DNA of 19,956 nt, taken from assembly GCA_023132105.1 (NCBI GenBank), contig JAGLYS010000319.1, positions 1-19,956 on the forward strand, given 5' to 3'. Of the stretch, positions 1 through 5,201 are shown in pieces (within the stretch, counting starts at the first letter, position 1; each line of letters starts with the position of its first letter). Made by a program: the position numbers and the translations under genes. This stretch comes from Caldifarciminota bacterium. GTDB lineage: Bacteria; Hydrothermota; 32-111; QNBC01. The notes below the pieces were generated by a model. It searched no databases and was not told where the DNA came from. It saw only the letters and a program-made list of their open reading frames with translations.

Positions 1-52
1 CTGCCTGCCGAAGCCTCGGCGTAGGCAGGGAGAGGATTGAGGTGAGGGTGAT
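1..52. repeat. 52-bp GC-rich dispersed repeat, copy 1
   Basis: This is identical over 52 bases to 3573-3624, after which the two copies diverge. Its first 28 bases form an imperfect hairpin: CTGCCT pairs with AGGCAG, then CCGA pairs with TCGG around an AGCC loop. It is far richer in GC than the rest of the window. Similar palindromes ending in a gaggattgaggtgagggt-like tail occur as dispersed repeats in several candidate-phylum genomes (from memory). The window begins inside or at the edge of this copy. Confidence 0.8.
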
Positions 53-98
53 ATAGAGATCGTAAATCGAATTGTAAACCGTAAATTGCAAATTGTAG

Positions 99-118
99 GG
101 GCACGATGCATCGTGCCC
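99..118. repeat. 20-bp perfect palindrome
   Basis: The sequence GGGCACGATGCATCGTGCCC is its own reverse complement. It is preceded by ttgta and followed by ta. It belongs with the imperfect palindromes at 1712-1732, 3419-3438 and 3460-3480, which share the outer frame (g)gggc...gccc but have different inner arms. It could form a strong cruciform or RNA hairpin. There is no T-run after it on either strand, so it is not a typical intrinsic terminator. Confidence 0.8.
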
Positions 119-345
119 TAATTCGTGAAATTAAAGCAATAAATATTTCTCTTCTCTTAGTGAAATTCGTTACAAATTTGTGAATTCGTGGTGGATTTCT
201 CCCTCCCTGCGGTTTTCTCTTTCGTGAAATAAGTTTTCAATTCGTGTAATCAATGTAAAAATATATTCTCTTCTCTTTGTGTAATTCGTGTTTATGTTTC
301 TCTTTCAGTGGTTATTCTTGAATTCGTGATTGTTTTCCCCTTTTC
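119..345. repeat. Degenerate attcgtgaa-type repeat array A
   Basis: This array repeats short phrases: attcgtgaaattaaagcaat, tttctcttctctt, attcgttacaaat, gaattcgtggtgg. The part at about 121-196 aligns closely with 3786-3860, with only scattered differences. It has no coding potential. Its function is unknown. Confidence 0.7.
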
Positions 346-383
346 TCACTTACGACTTGCAACTTGTTACTATACCTTAGTTT

Positions 384-1553
384 TTATATATCCCCTGCCC
401 TTGAAAGACTAAATTTTGTAAGTATAGGTCCTATCATCTCAAAAACCACTGTTGTAGCTAAAATCGTACTAAATATGACATTTCCCACACTCGGGAAATC
501 CGCTTTAGCAATCAAAGCGACACCAAGAGCTACACCAGCCTGAGGTAATAAAGCAATACCAATATAATTTCTTACTTTATTGGGAACTTTAGCAACTACC
601 CCTCCGATATATGCTCCCGCTATCTTTCCAATCGATCTTGAAAGAATATAAGCAATACCGACAATTCCCATAGATTTTAGTGCTGAAATTTCCAGATTGG
701 CTCCTGCCAGAACAAAGAAGACAAGAAATAGCGGTGATTCTATATCTCCAAGAGAGTCAAAATATGTCATAGGTGTTCTCCCAAAATTTACAAGAACAGC
801 TCCAAGTGCCATAGTTGTCAAAAGAATTGATAAATTAAGTTTAATAGCTAAACCAATTGATAATAATACTATCCCAAGTGTATAAATTTGTATCTCTGTA
901 TGTTTCTTAAAGAATTTTGAGAAAAGAACAAGTATATAACCGATTGATCCTCCCAACAGCAATGATCCTCCTATCTCAACAAGCGATTTTAGTACAACCT
1001 CAAACATTACAATTTTACTTGGATGATATAAATGTAACGATTTTGCAACTGCTAATGAAATAGCAAATATTATCAAACACCATGCATCATCAATCGCAAC
1101 AACACCTAATAATAGCTTTGTAAAGTATCCCTTTGCTTTATATTGCTTTATTACCATTAAGGTTGCAGCAGGGGCTGTTGCCGATGCTATAGCCCCGTAT
1201 ATAATGGATATATAAAGCGGTTGTTTAACTATAAAGTAAAAAATTAATGTTACGATAATGGTTGCACCTAAAGCTGCGGGAAGAGAAATCCATATTATCG
1301 GTTTACCAAGTCTCTTTAATTCCTTGAATGCAAAATCTCTTCCTATTGTAAAGGCGACTAAACCTAAAACTATATTCGATATAAGCCCTGTAGATGCAAG
1401 TATGTTAACATGGATTAAACTAAGAAATTCCTGCCCAATGATTATTCCAAGTATTAAATAACCGGTAACCTCCGGAATCTTAAGCTTTGATAGTATTTTT
1501 ACTACAACAATTCCCGTTATAAGAATAATTGCAAAACTTAATATCGTATTCAC
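384..1553 (-). CDS. CPA2-family cation/proton antiporter (paired-Asp type)
   Basis: This 389-residue, almost entirely hydrophobic protein has the layout of a monovalent cation:proton antiporter-2 inner-membrane exchanger, a family that swaps Na+ or K+ for H+. The helix-1 motif KIPEVTGYLILGIIIG lies near residues 25-40. The unwound-helix signature SATAPAA is at 124-130, and a paired aspartate, D155-D156, lies in VVAIDDAW. Paired Asp at this site is the hallmark of electrogenic NapA/NhaA-like exchangers; KefC-type members have a single Asp. There is no C-terminal TrkA domain. The start is GTG with only a weak ribosome site, but a good promoter lies 26 nt or more upstream. The gene stands alone between repeat-rich spacers. 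The family is sure; the ion is not. Confidence 0.9.
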   Translation of the reverse strand: MNTILSFAIILITGIVVVKILSKLKIPEVTGYLILGIIIGQEFLSLIHVNILASTGLISNIVLGLVAFTIGRDFAFKELKRLGKPIIWISLPAALGATIIVTLIFYFIVKQPLYISIIYGAIASATAPAATLMVIKQYKAKGYFTKLLLGVVAIDDAWCLIIFAISLAVAKSLHLYHPSKIVMFEVVLKSLVEIGGSLLLGGSIGYILVLFSKFFKKHTEIQIYTLGIVLLSIGLAIKLNLSILLTTMALGAVLVNFGRTPMTYFDSLGDIESPLFLVFFVLAGANLEISALKSMGIVGIAYILSRSIGKIAGAYIGGVVAKVPNKVRNYIGIALLPQAGVALGVALIAKADFPSVGNVIFSTILATTVVFEMIGPILTKFSLSRAGDI

Positions 1554-1578
1554 TTTCTACATCTCATAATTGAAATAC

Positions 1579-1607
1579 ATTAAATTAGATATTGCAATCT
1601 TTGTCAA
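1579..1607 (-). promoter_or_regulatory. Predicted sigma70 promoter of the antiporter gene
   Basis: On the minus strand there is a perfect -35 TTGACA (1607-1602), a 17-nt spacer and a -10 TTTAAT (1584-1579; 5 of 6 to consensus). Transcription would start near 1572 and give a leader of about 20 nt before the GTG start. Confidence 0.6.
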
Positions 1608-1711
1608 GTTCATTTTTACATTCATATGTAGATAGGTATAGATAACAGTTACAAGTAACATGTTTGTAAATAGTTAACCGTAAATTGTAAATCGAAATTC
1701 ATGACATTGTA

Positions 1712-1732
1712 GGGGCAGACCCCTGTGTCTGC
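1712..1732. repeat. Imperfect palindrome, GCAGAC/GTCTGC type
   Basis: The arms GCAGAC (1715-1720) and GTCTGC (1727-1732) surround a six-base centre. The left flank ttgtagggg is the same as that of the 99-118 palindrome. A near copy with the same arms lies at 3419-3438. Confidence 0.65.
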
Positions 1733-1740
1733 ACTCTTCT

Positions 1741-1940
1741 CTTCGTGAAATTTTCCCTAATTCGAGAAATCAATGTAAAAAGATTATCTCCCTCTCCTTA
1801 GTGTAATTCGTTACAAATTCGCGAATTAGTGGTGGGTCTCTCCCTTCCTGTGGTTTCCTCTTCGTGAAATTGGCTTAAATTAGTGAAATTAAATCAATAA
1901 ATATTTCTCTTCTCTTTGTGCAATTCGTGGTTAATCTCCT
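1741..1940. repeat. Degenerate attcgtgaa-type repeat array B
   Basis: The phrases match arrays A and C in the same orientation. The segment 1862-1920 (ttcgtgaaattggcttaaat and following) matches about 3770-3826 with a few mismatches. The segment 1800-1834 (gtgtaattcgttacaaat and following) matches 3644-3678 and 3825-3859. There is no reading frame of note. Confidence 0.7.
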
Positions 1941-1990
1941 TCCCGTTTTTAGGAATTTGAAGACCTGATCGTTTTTTTACAGATAAAGGG

Positions 1991-2512
1991 TTATGGAAAT
2001 ATAATTTCGACTTTATTATCCTCAAGTTTGGTTACCTTTAAATCCTCCTTATAGTATTTACCAACCCCTTTAATTAATCCTACAAAAATATCGATTAAAT
2101 TGCGTTCGGACTTGTACTTCATTATCAATGTCTTGTCATCCTTCCACTCATATTCAAATCTCGGGGGGTGAGCATCAGGCATATTTTTTGTAGTAGTAAC
2201 ATGTACCGAATCCATTTTGAGTAGAAATTCCTTTGCTGTTTTAACATTTATAAAAAATGAATGGTATAGTTTTTGTGCATATACAGCAACCCAATATTCC
2301 CCAAACGCATCCGCTGCTTGAACAAGGGATATGTTTAGAATTTCACATACCGAATTAACAATTTTTAAAACTATTTCATCATCGATATTTGATATCGGTA
2401 ACATTATAAATGAAGTATCAAGATCTGCTTTCTTTAAAATGGCTTCCCATTTCTCTTTTCCATACTTCTCCATTATCATCTCTCTTAATGCAATTGTAAT
2501 TACTCCTTTCAT
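1991..2512 (-). CDS. Stand-alone H-NOX (heme NO/O2-binding) sensor
   Basis: This 173-residue cytosolic protein covers a whole H-NOX domain and nothing else. It starts with the typical MKG. The predicted proximal heme ligand is His104 in MDSVH, followed by the conserved PPR turn (116-118) and the heme-propionate-binding YxSxR motif (Y133, S135, R137). H-NOX proteins bind NO, and in some anaerobes O2, and pass the signal to a kinase, cyclase or chemoreceptor. Aligning on YxSxR puts Ile at the position of the O2-stabilising Tyr140 of the Thermoanaerobacter protein and Leu at its Trp9, so an NO-selective sensor is predicted. An in-frame ATG lies four codons upstream, but it overlaps a GGAGG that sits 5 nt before the ATG at 2512, which decides this start. 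No signalling partner is adjacent. Confidence 0.9.
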   Translation of the reverse strand: MKGVITIALREMIMEKYGKEKWEAILKKADLDTSFIMLPISNIDDEIVLKIVNSVCEILNISLVQAADAFGEYWVAVYAQKLYHSFFINVKTAKEFLLKMDSVHVTTTKNMPDAHPPRFEYEWKDDKTLIMKYKSERNLIDIFVGLIKGVGKYYKEDLKVTKLEDNKVEIIFP

Positions 2513-2610
2513 TCTAACCTCCATATATGTTTATATTTCACATAATTTACATTGTCCCACTTGATAAATATTGGCTTTCTGACAATTCCATATTTCATAC
2601 TAATTTACTC

Positions 2611-2640
2611 TATTAATTGTGTTATTATACACAATTAATA
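2611..2640. promoter_or_regulatory. Perfect 12-bp inverted repeat, candidate operator
   Basis: TATTAATTGTGT (2611-2622) and its exact reverse complement ACACAATTAATA (2629-2640) flank a 6-base spacer. The core TGTGT-N6-ACACA has the geometry of CRP/FNR-family sites. It covers the predicted -10 box of the H-NOX promoter, so bound protein would be expected to repress. Identifying the regulator from this alone is not possible. With AT arms and no T-run it does not look like a terminator. Confidence 0.5.
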
Positions 2641-2652
2641 ATTATAAATCAA
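2624..2652 (-). promoter_or_regulatory. Predicted promoter of the H-NOX gene
   Basis: On the minus strand a -35-like TTGATT (2652-2647) stands 17 nt from a perfect TATAAT (2629-2624). The -10 lies inside the inverted repeat at 2611-2640. Transcription would start near 2617 and give a leader of about 105 nt. The region is very AT-rich, so chance matches are possible. Confidence 0.45.
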
Positions 2653-2716
2653 GCAATTAAAAACGAGAAAAATATGTGACATTTTAGCATTGTAATATCA
2701 TCATCAATCTACTACA

Positions 2717-2745
2717 TTGACACATTATATATAAATATATAATAT
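2717..2745 (+). promoter_or_regulatory. Predicted promoter giving a leaderless mRNA
   Basis: A perfect TTGACA (2717-2722), a 17-nt spacer and TAATAT (2740-2745) place the transcription start within a few bases of the ATG at 2751. The 25 bases before that ATG are only A and T, with no ribosome-binding site, which fits translation of a leaderless message. Confidence 0.55.
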
Positions 2746-2750
2746 ATATT

Positions 2751-3368
2751 ATGGATAAGTTCATAATGTTAACAGGAATAATCGGTCTCTTATTTCTTCT
2801 AATTGCACTTTTAATGATTATTTCTATATTTGAAAATCTAATAAAAAGAAAAATTAAAGTGAGATCTATTCCCCGTAACTTCATTGTTTTTATAATAATA
2901 GTACTTTTGGGTTCTTCATTTATATATTTAAGTTTGTTTCTAAAAACATTTTCAGTATATACAAAAGAGGAGCAAGTCGGTACCATCTATGCAACAAGCA
3001 ATAATAAATCGATAGATATTTCATTCTATAACGAAAAAGAGAAAAAGAATTATGAATTTTCTATTGAAGGCGAACAATGGATGATTGAAGGATATTTTAT
3101 GAGATGGAGTCTTCCCCTGAGATTATTCGGAACTCCTTCTTACTATAAAATTACAAGATTCAGCGGAAGAGCGAAAAATCCCGACAGTATAAAAACCTCA
3201 TATTATCAAATACATACCGAACAAACCATATGGAAATATTTTCTGAAACATGGTGAAAAAATACCTTTTGTAGATGCCGCATACGGTATTGCAACATTTC
3301 AATATCCCAAAAATGACACCTTTTATTTATATATAAACGATACGGGATTTATTTTAAGAAATCGTTGA
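2751..3368 (+). CDS. Two-helix membrane protein, unknown function
   Basis: This 205-residue protein has two predicted transmembrane helices (about 5-27 and 43-65) joined by a short basic loop, then an extramembrane domain of about 140 residues. That domain runs FSVYTKEE, a beta-rich stretch with EGEQWMIEG, then RLFGTPSYYKITRFSGR, VDAAYGIATF and a final YLYINDTGFILR. The order of these phrases resembles a small family in proteobacteria sometimes labelled cation/multidrug efflux pump, a label I would not trust as a function. No enzyme motif is visible. It is divergent from the H-NOX gene and shares the 238-nt spacer with it, so joint control is possible. It appears to be transcribed alone. Confidence 0.75.
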   Translation: MDKFIMLTGIIGLLFLLIALLMIISIFENLIKRKIKVRSIPRNFIVFIIIVLLGSSFIYLSLFLKTFSVYTKEEQVGTIYATSNNKSIDISFYNEKEKKNYEFSIEGEQWMIEGYFMRWSLPLRLFGTPSYYKITRFSGRAKNPDSIKTSYYQIHTEQTIWKYFLKHGEKIPFVDAAYGIATFQYPKNDTFYLYINDTGFILRNR

Positions 3369-3418
3369 TTTAATATTTATTTCCGATTATTTTGAATAGA
3401 TGATGGATAATCATAAGG

Positions 3419-3438
3419 ACAGACCTCTGTGTCTGCCC
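3419..3438. repeat. Imperfect palindrome, CAGAC/GTCTG type
   Basis: The arms CAGAC and GTCTG, with outer GG and CC, make a short hairpin. The centre differs by one base from that of the 1712-1732 copy. It belongs to the same group of variable-core palindromes. Confidence 0.6.
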
Positions 3439-3459
3439 TTTCTCTTTCGTGATATTATA

Positions 3460-3480
3460 GGGGCGAATAATTATTGCCCT
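3460..3480. repeat. Imperfect palindrome with AATAATTATT core
   Basis: The outer arms GGGC (3461-3464) and GCCC (3476-3479) enclose AATAATTATT with one unpaired G. The left flank tag matches the ttgtag/ttatag flank of the other members. It has the same GC-rich frame but an unrelated inner palindrome. Confidence 0.6.
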
Positions 3481-3498
3481 ATTTCCCCCTCCCTTCAA

Positions 3499-3521
3499 TT
3501 CCCTCCCGCCTGTGGAGGGAA
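3499..3521. repeat. Hairpin TTCCCTCC/GGAGGGAA
   Basis: A perfect 8-bp stem (3499-3506 with 3514-3521) surrounds a 7-base loop. It is not followed by a T-run on the plus strand. It is one of four different hairpins packed between 3419 and 3602. Confidence 0.6.
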
Positions 3522-3572
3522 AGTTGCTATATGGTATATATTTCCCAATATTACTTCCTCGCCCTTGATGGC

Positions 3573-3624
3573 CTGCCTGCCGAAGCCTCGGCGTAGGCAG
3601 GGAGAGGATTGAGGTGAGGGTGAT
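3573..3624. repeat. 52-bp GC-rich dispersed repeat, copy 2
   Basis: It is identical to bases 1-52. The two preceding bases extend the left arm of the hairpin to CCTGCC repeats on both sides. The copies are in direct orientation and 3.57 kb apart, bracketing the three left-hand genes. Confidence 0.8.
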
Positions 3625-3639
3625 TGTATTCCCTTTTCA

Positions 3640-3717
3640 CTTTGTGTAATTCGTTACAAATTCGTGAATTAGTGGTGGATATCCCTCTCCCTTCCTTACA
3701 ACTGAAGTCTGGTGTCT
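3640..3717. repeat. 78-bp direct repeat, unit 1
   Basis: This unit runs from ctttgtgtaattcg to ggtgtct. It recurs at 3821-3898, offset by exactly 181 bases, with two mismatches. The intervening sequence is also of the attcgtgaa type, so the pair probably arose by local duplication within the array. Confidence 0.8.
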
Positions 3718-3820
3718 AATTTCTATTTCTCATTATTCGTGAATTCATGGCTAATCCCTCTCTTCCTTTCGTGAAATTGGCTTAAATTCGTGAAATTAAA
3801 GCAATAAATTATTCTCTTCT

Positions 3821-3898
3821 CTTTGTGTAATTCGTTACAAATTCGTGAATTAGTGGTGGATATCCCTCTCTCTTCCTTACAGCTGAAGTCTGGTGTCT
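3821..3898. repeat. 78-bp direct repeat, unit 2
   Basis: This is the second copy of the unit at 3640-3717. The differences are C to T in the pyrimidine run and A to G in the acaactg/acagctg part. It ends in a tail of three near-identical gtctg(g/a) words (3888-3912). Confidence 0.8.
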
Positions 3899-3931
3899 GA
3901 TGTCTGGCGTCTATTATTCTTGAATTCGTAG

Positions 3932-3960
3932 TTGCATTTTACAATTAAATCATATATACT
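3932..3960 (+). promoter_or_regulatory. Predicted promoter of the yajC-led operon
   Basis: TTGCAT (3932-3937), a 17-nt spacer and TATACT (3955-3960; 5 of 6 to consensus) predict a start near 3967. That is just before the AGGAGG ribosome site at 3973-3978 of yajC. It is the only good candidate I found to drive the ten-gene run. Confidence 0.55.
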
Positions 3961-3982
3961 ACATCAAAAATTAGGAGGCAAT

Positions 3983-4261
3983 ATGGGTGGTATGTCACAA
4001 ATAGTACTTCTGGTGGTAATCTTTGGTATCATGTATGTTCTTATAATACTACCGGAACAGAAAAACAGAAAAAAGCACAAGTTACTTATTGAAAATTTAA
4101 AAAAAGGCGATAAAGTGCTTACACAAAGCGGGATAAGAGGTACGATTACAAAATTTAAAGATAATGTTGTAATGCTCAAAATAGCAGAGAAGGTTGAAAT
4201 AGAGATAGAGAAATCTTATATTATCGGTCTGTATAAGAAGGAGATAGAAGATAAAAAATAA
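3983..4261 (+). CDS. yajC: YajC, accessory subunit of the Sec translocase
   Basis: This 92-residue protein has one N-terminal membrane helix (about 5-23) ending in LPEQKNRKKHK, then the small soluble domain with the family phrase LKKGDKVLTQSGIRGTI. YajC associates with SecDF at the SecYEG channel in the inner membrane. An in-frame upstream extension to 3932 exists, but AGGAGG (3973-3978) lies 4 nt before the ATG at 3983, so that start is chosen. It is the first gene of a long plus-strand run and ends 14 nt before fmt. The usual partners secD and secF do not follow, which is somewhat unusual. Confidence 0.92.
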   Translation: MGGMSQIVLLVVIFGIMYVLIILPEQKNRKKHKLLIENLKKGDKVLTQSGIRGTITKFKDNVVMLKIAEKVEIEIEKSYIIGLYKKEIEDKK

Positions 4262-4275
4262 TCCGATACAAAAAA

Positions 4276-5199
4276 ATGAATATAGTATTTTTTGGATCAG
4301 ACAATTTTGGAATTCCCACTCTTGATAAATTAAAGGATATATCAAATCTACTGATTATAACGGAACCAGATAAACATATGGGTAGAGGAAGATCATTAAA
4401 ACCTCTACCTACCAAGTCGTATGCTATAAAAAACAATCTTAAACATATTGAAACAGAAAATTGCAATAATAGGGAAATATTAGATAAAATAAGATCTTTT
4501 AATCCTGACTTCATTGTTGTAGTTTCTTTTGGACAAATGTTAAATCAGGAACTTCTGGATCTACCGAAATATATGACACTCAATACTCATCCGTCCCTTC
4601 TCCCGGGATATAGAGGGGCAGCTCCCATTCAAAGAGCTATCCTGAATGGTGAAACTGAAATAGGTGTAAGTATAATAAAAATCGCAATGAAATTGGATTC
4701 CGGTGATATTGTAAGTCAAAGGAAAATCCCTTTAAGCGATAACGATATATATACGGAAATATATGAAAAACTTGCTGAATTAGGAGCATCTTTGCTAATA
4801 GAATCCATTAATATGATAGTCCAGGGGAACTATACTATACAATCACAGAATAACAATTTGTCCAGTTATGCAAGTAAAATCAAAAAAGTGGATTATATTT
4901 TAAAATTAAATAAAGGCGCTTATCAGGTTCAAAGACAGATAAATGCATTTTCCAAAAAACCGGGGGCAAGAATATATTACAGGGGTCAAATCATTAAAAT
5001 TATTACTTCTGAAATTGCGACTAAAAAAAGGTTAAATGCATATACATTATCAGCTATCGATAAGAAGCTGTATTTAGGAACGAATGATTATGCAATTGAG
5101 ATTTTTGAGATTCAACCTCAGGGTAAGGGGGTAATAAAAGGAATCGATTTTATCAATGGCTATAAAATCAATGAAACAATAAAGCTTGAAGAGGTTTAG
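4276..5199 (+). CDS. fmt: Methionyl-tRNA formyltransferase
   Basis: This enzyme formylates initiator Met-tRNA using 10-formyltetrahydrofolate. At 307 residues it is near the usual 310-315. The N-terminus MNIVFFGSDNFGIPTL is typical. The catalytic set is present: N103 and H105 in LNTHPSLLPGYRGAAPIQ, and D144 in LDSGDI. The C-terminal tRNA-binding OB-like domain covers roughly 205-307. The ribosome site is poor. It follows yajC by 14 nt and precedes purF by 2 nt. Fmt and PurF both touch one-carbon/purine metabolism only loosely, so the pairing is probably a housekeeping operon. Nothing looks broken. Confidence 0.95.
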   Translation: MNIVFFGSDNFGIPTLDKLKDISNLLIITEPDKHMGRGRSLKPLPTKSYAIKNNLKHIETENCNNREILDKIRSFNPDFIVVVSFGQMLNQELLDLPKYMTLNTHPSLLPGYRGAAPIQRAILNGETEIGVSIIKIAMKLDSGDIVSQRKIPLSDNDIYTEIYEKLAELGASLLIESINMIVQGNYTIQSQNNNLSSYASKIKKVDYILKLNKGAYQVQRQINAFSKKPGARIYYRGQIIKIITSEIATKKRLNAYTLSAIDKKLYLGTNDYAIEIFEIQPQGKGVIKGIDFINGYKINETIKLEEV

Positions 5200-5201
5200 A
5201 A

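Larger units (their letters stand above)
1..383. repeat. Repeat-filled intergenic region, no gene
   Basis: I see no gene in this stretch downstream of the minus-strand antiporter. It opens with a 52-bp GC-rich unit (1-52) found again at 3573-3624. A 20-bp perfect palindrome follows at 99-118. From about 119 to 345 there is a degenerate array built on the words attcgtgaaat, ttctcttctcttt and gaattcgtggtgg, which reappears at 1741-1940 and 3625-3930, always in the same orientation. No intrinsic terminator is evident for the antiporter gene that ends here. Confidence 0.75.
1554..1990. repeat. Intergenic region: promoter plus repeat array, no gene
   Basis: The first about 60 bases hold the antiporter promoter. 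From about 1677 the spacer becomes repetitive: a cgtaaattgtaaat-type segment also seen near 61-95, an imperfect palindrome at 1712-1732, then an attcgtgaa array at about 1741-1940. The last 50 bases, downstream of the H-NOX gene, show no hairpin with a T-run. I see no gene. Confidence 0.7.
3369..3982. repeat. Repeat-dense intergenic region before yajC, no gene
   Basis: I accept no gene in this spacer. Four different hairpin-forming repeats lie within about 210 bases (3419-3438, 3460-3480, 3499-3521, 3573-3602). Then comes an attcgtgaa-type array containing a 78-bp direct duplication (3640-3717 and 3821-3898). The last about 50 bases are the yajC promoter and ribosome site. A 70-codon frame at 3400-3612 reads straight through the palindromes and is treated as spurious. 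Confidence 0.75.

Noticed and set aside
99..118. Palindrome as an intrinsic terminator of the antiporter gene
   Set aside because: It lies about 265 bases past the stop codon and has no T-run on the minus strand.
119..345. Possible CRISPR array
   Set aside because: The repeated phrases are unevenly spaced, degenerate and not separated by unique spacers of constant length; no cas gene is present.
2522..2524. Earlier ATG as the start of the H-NOX gene
   Set aside because: This ATG overlaps the GGAGG that best serves the ATG at 2512, and family members begin with MKG.
3400..3612. A 70-codon open frame upstream of yajC
   Set aside because: It reads through four palindromic repeats, is Pro/Cys-rich unlike the real genes here, and has no ribosome site.
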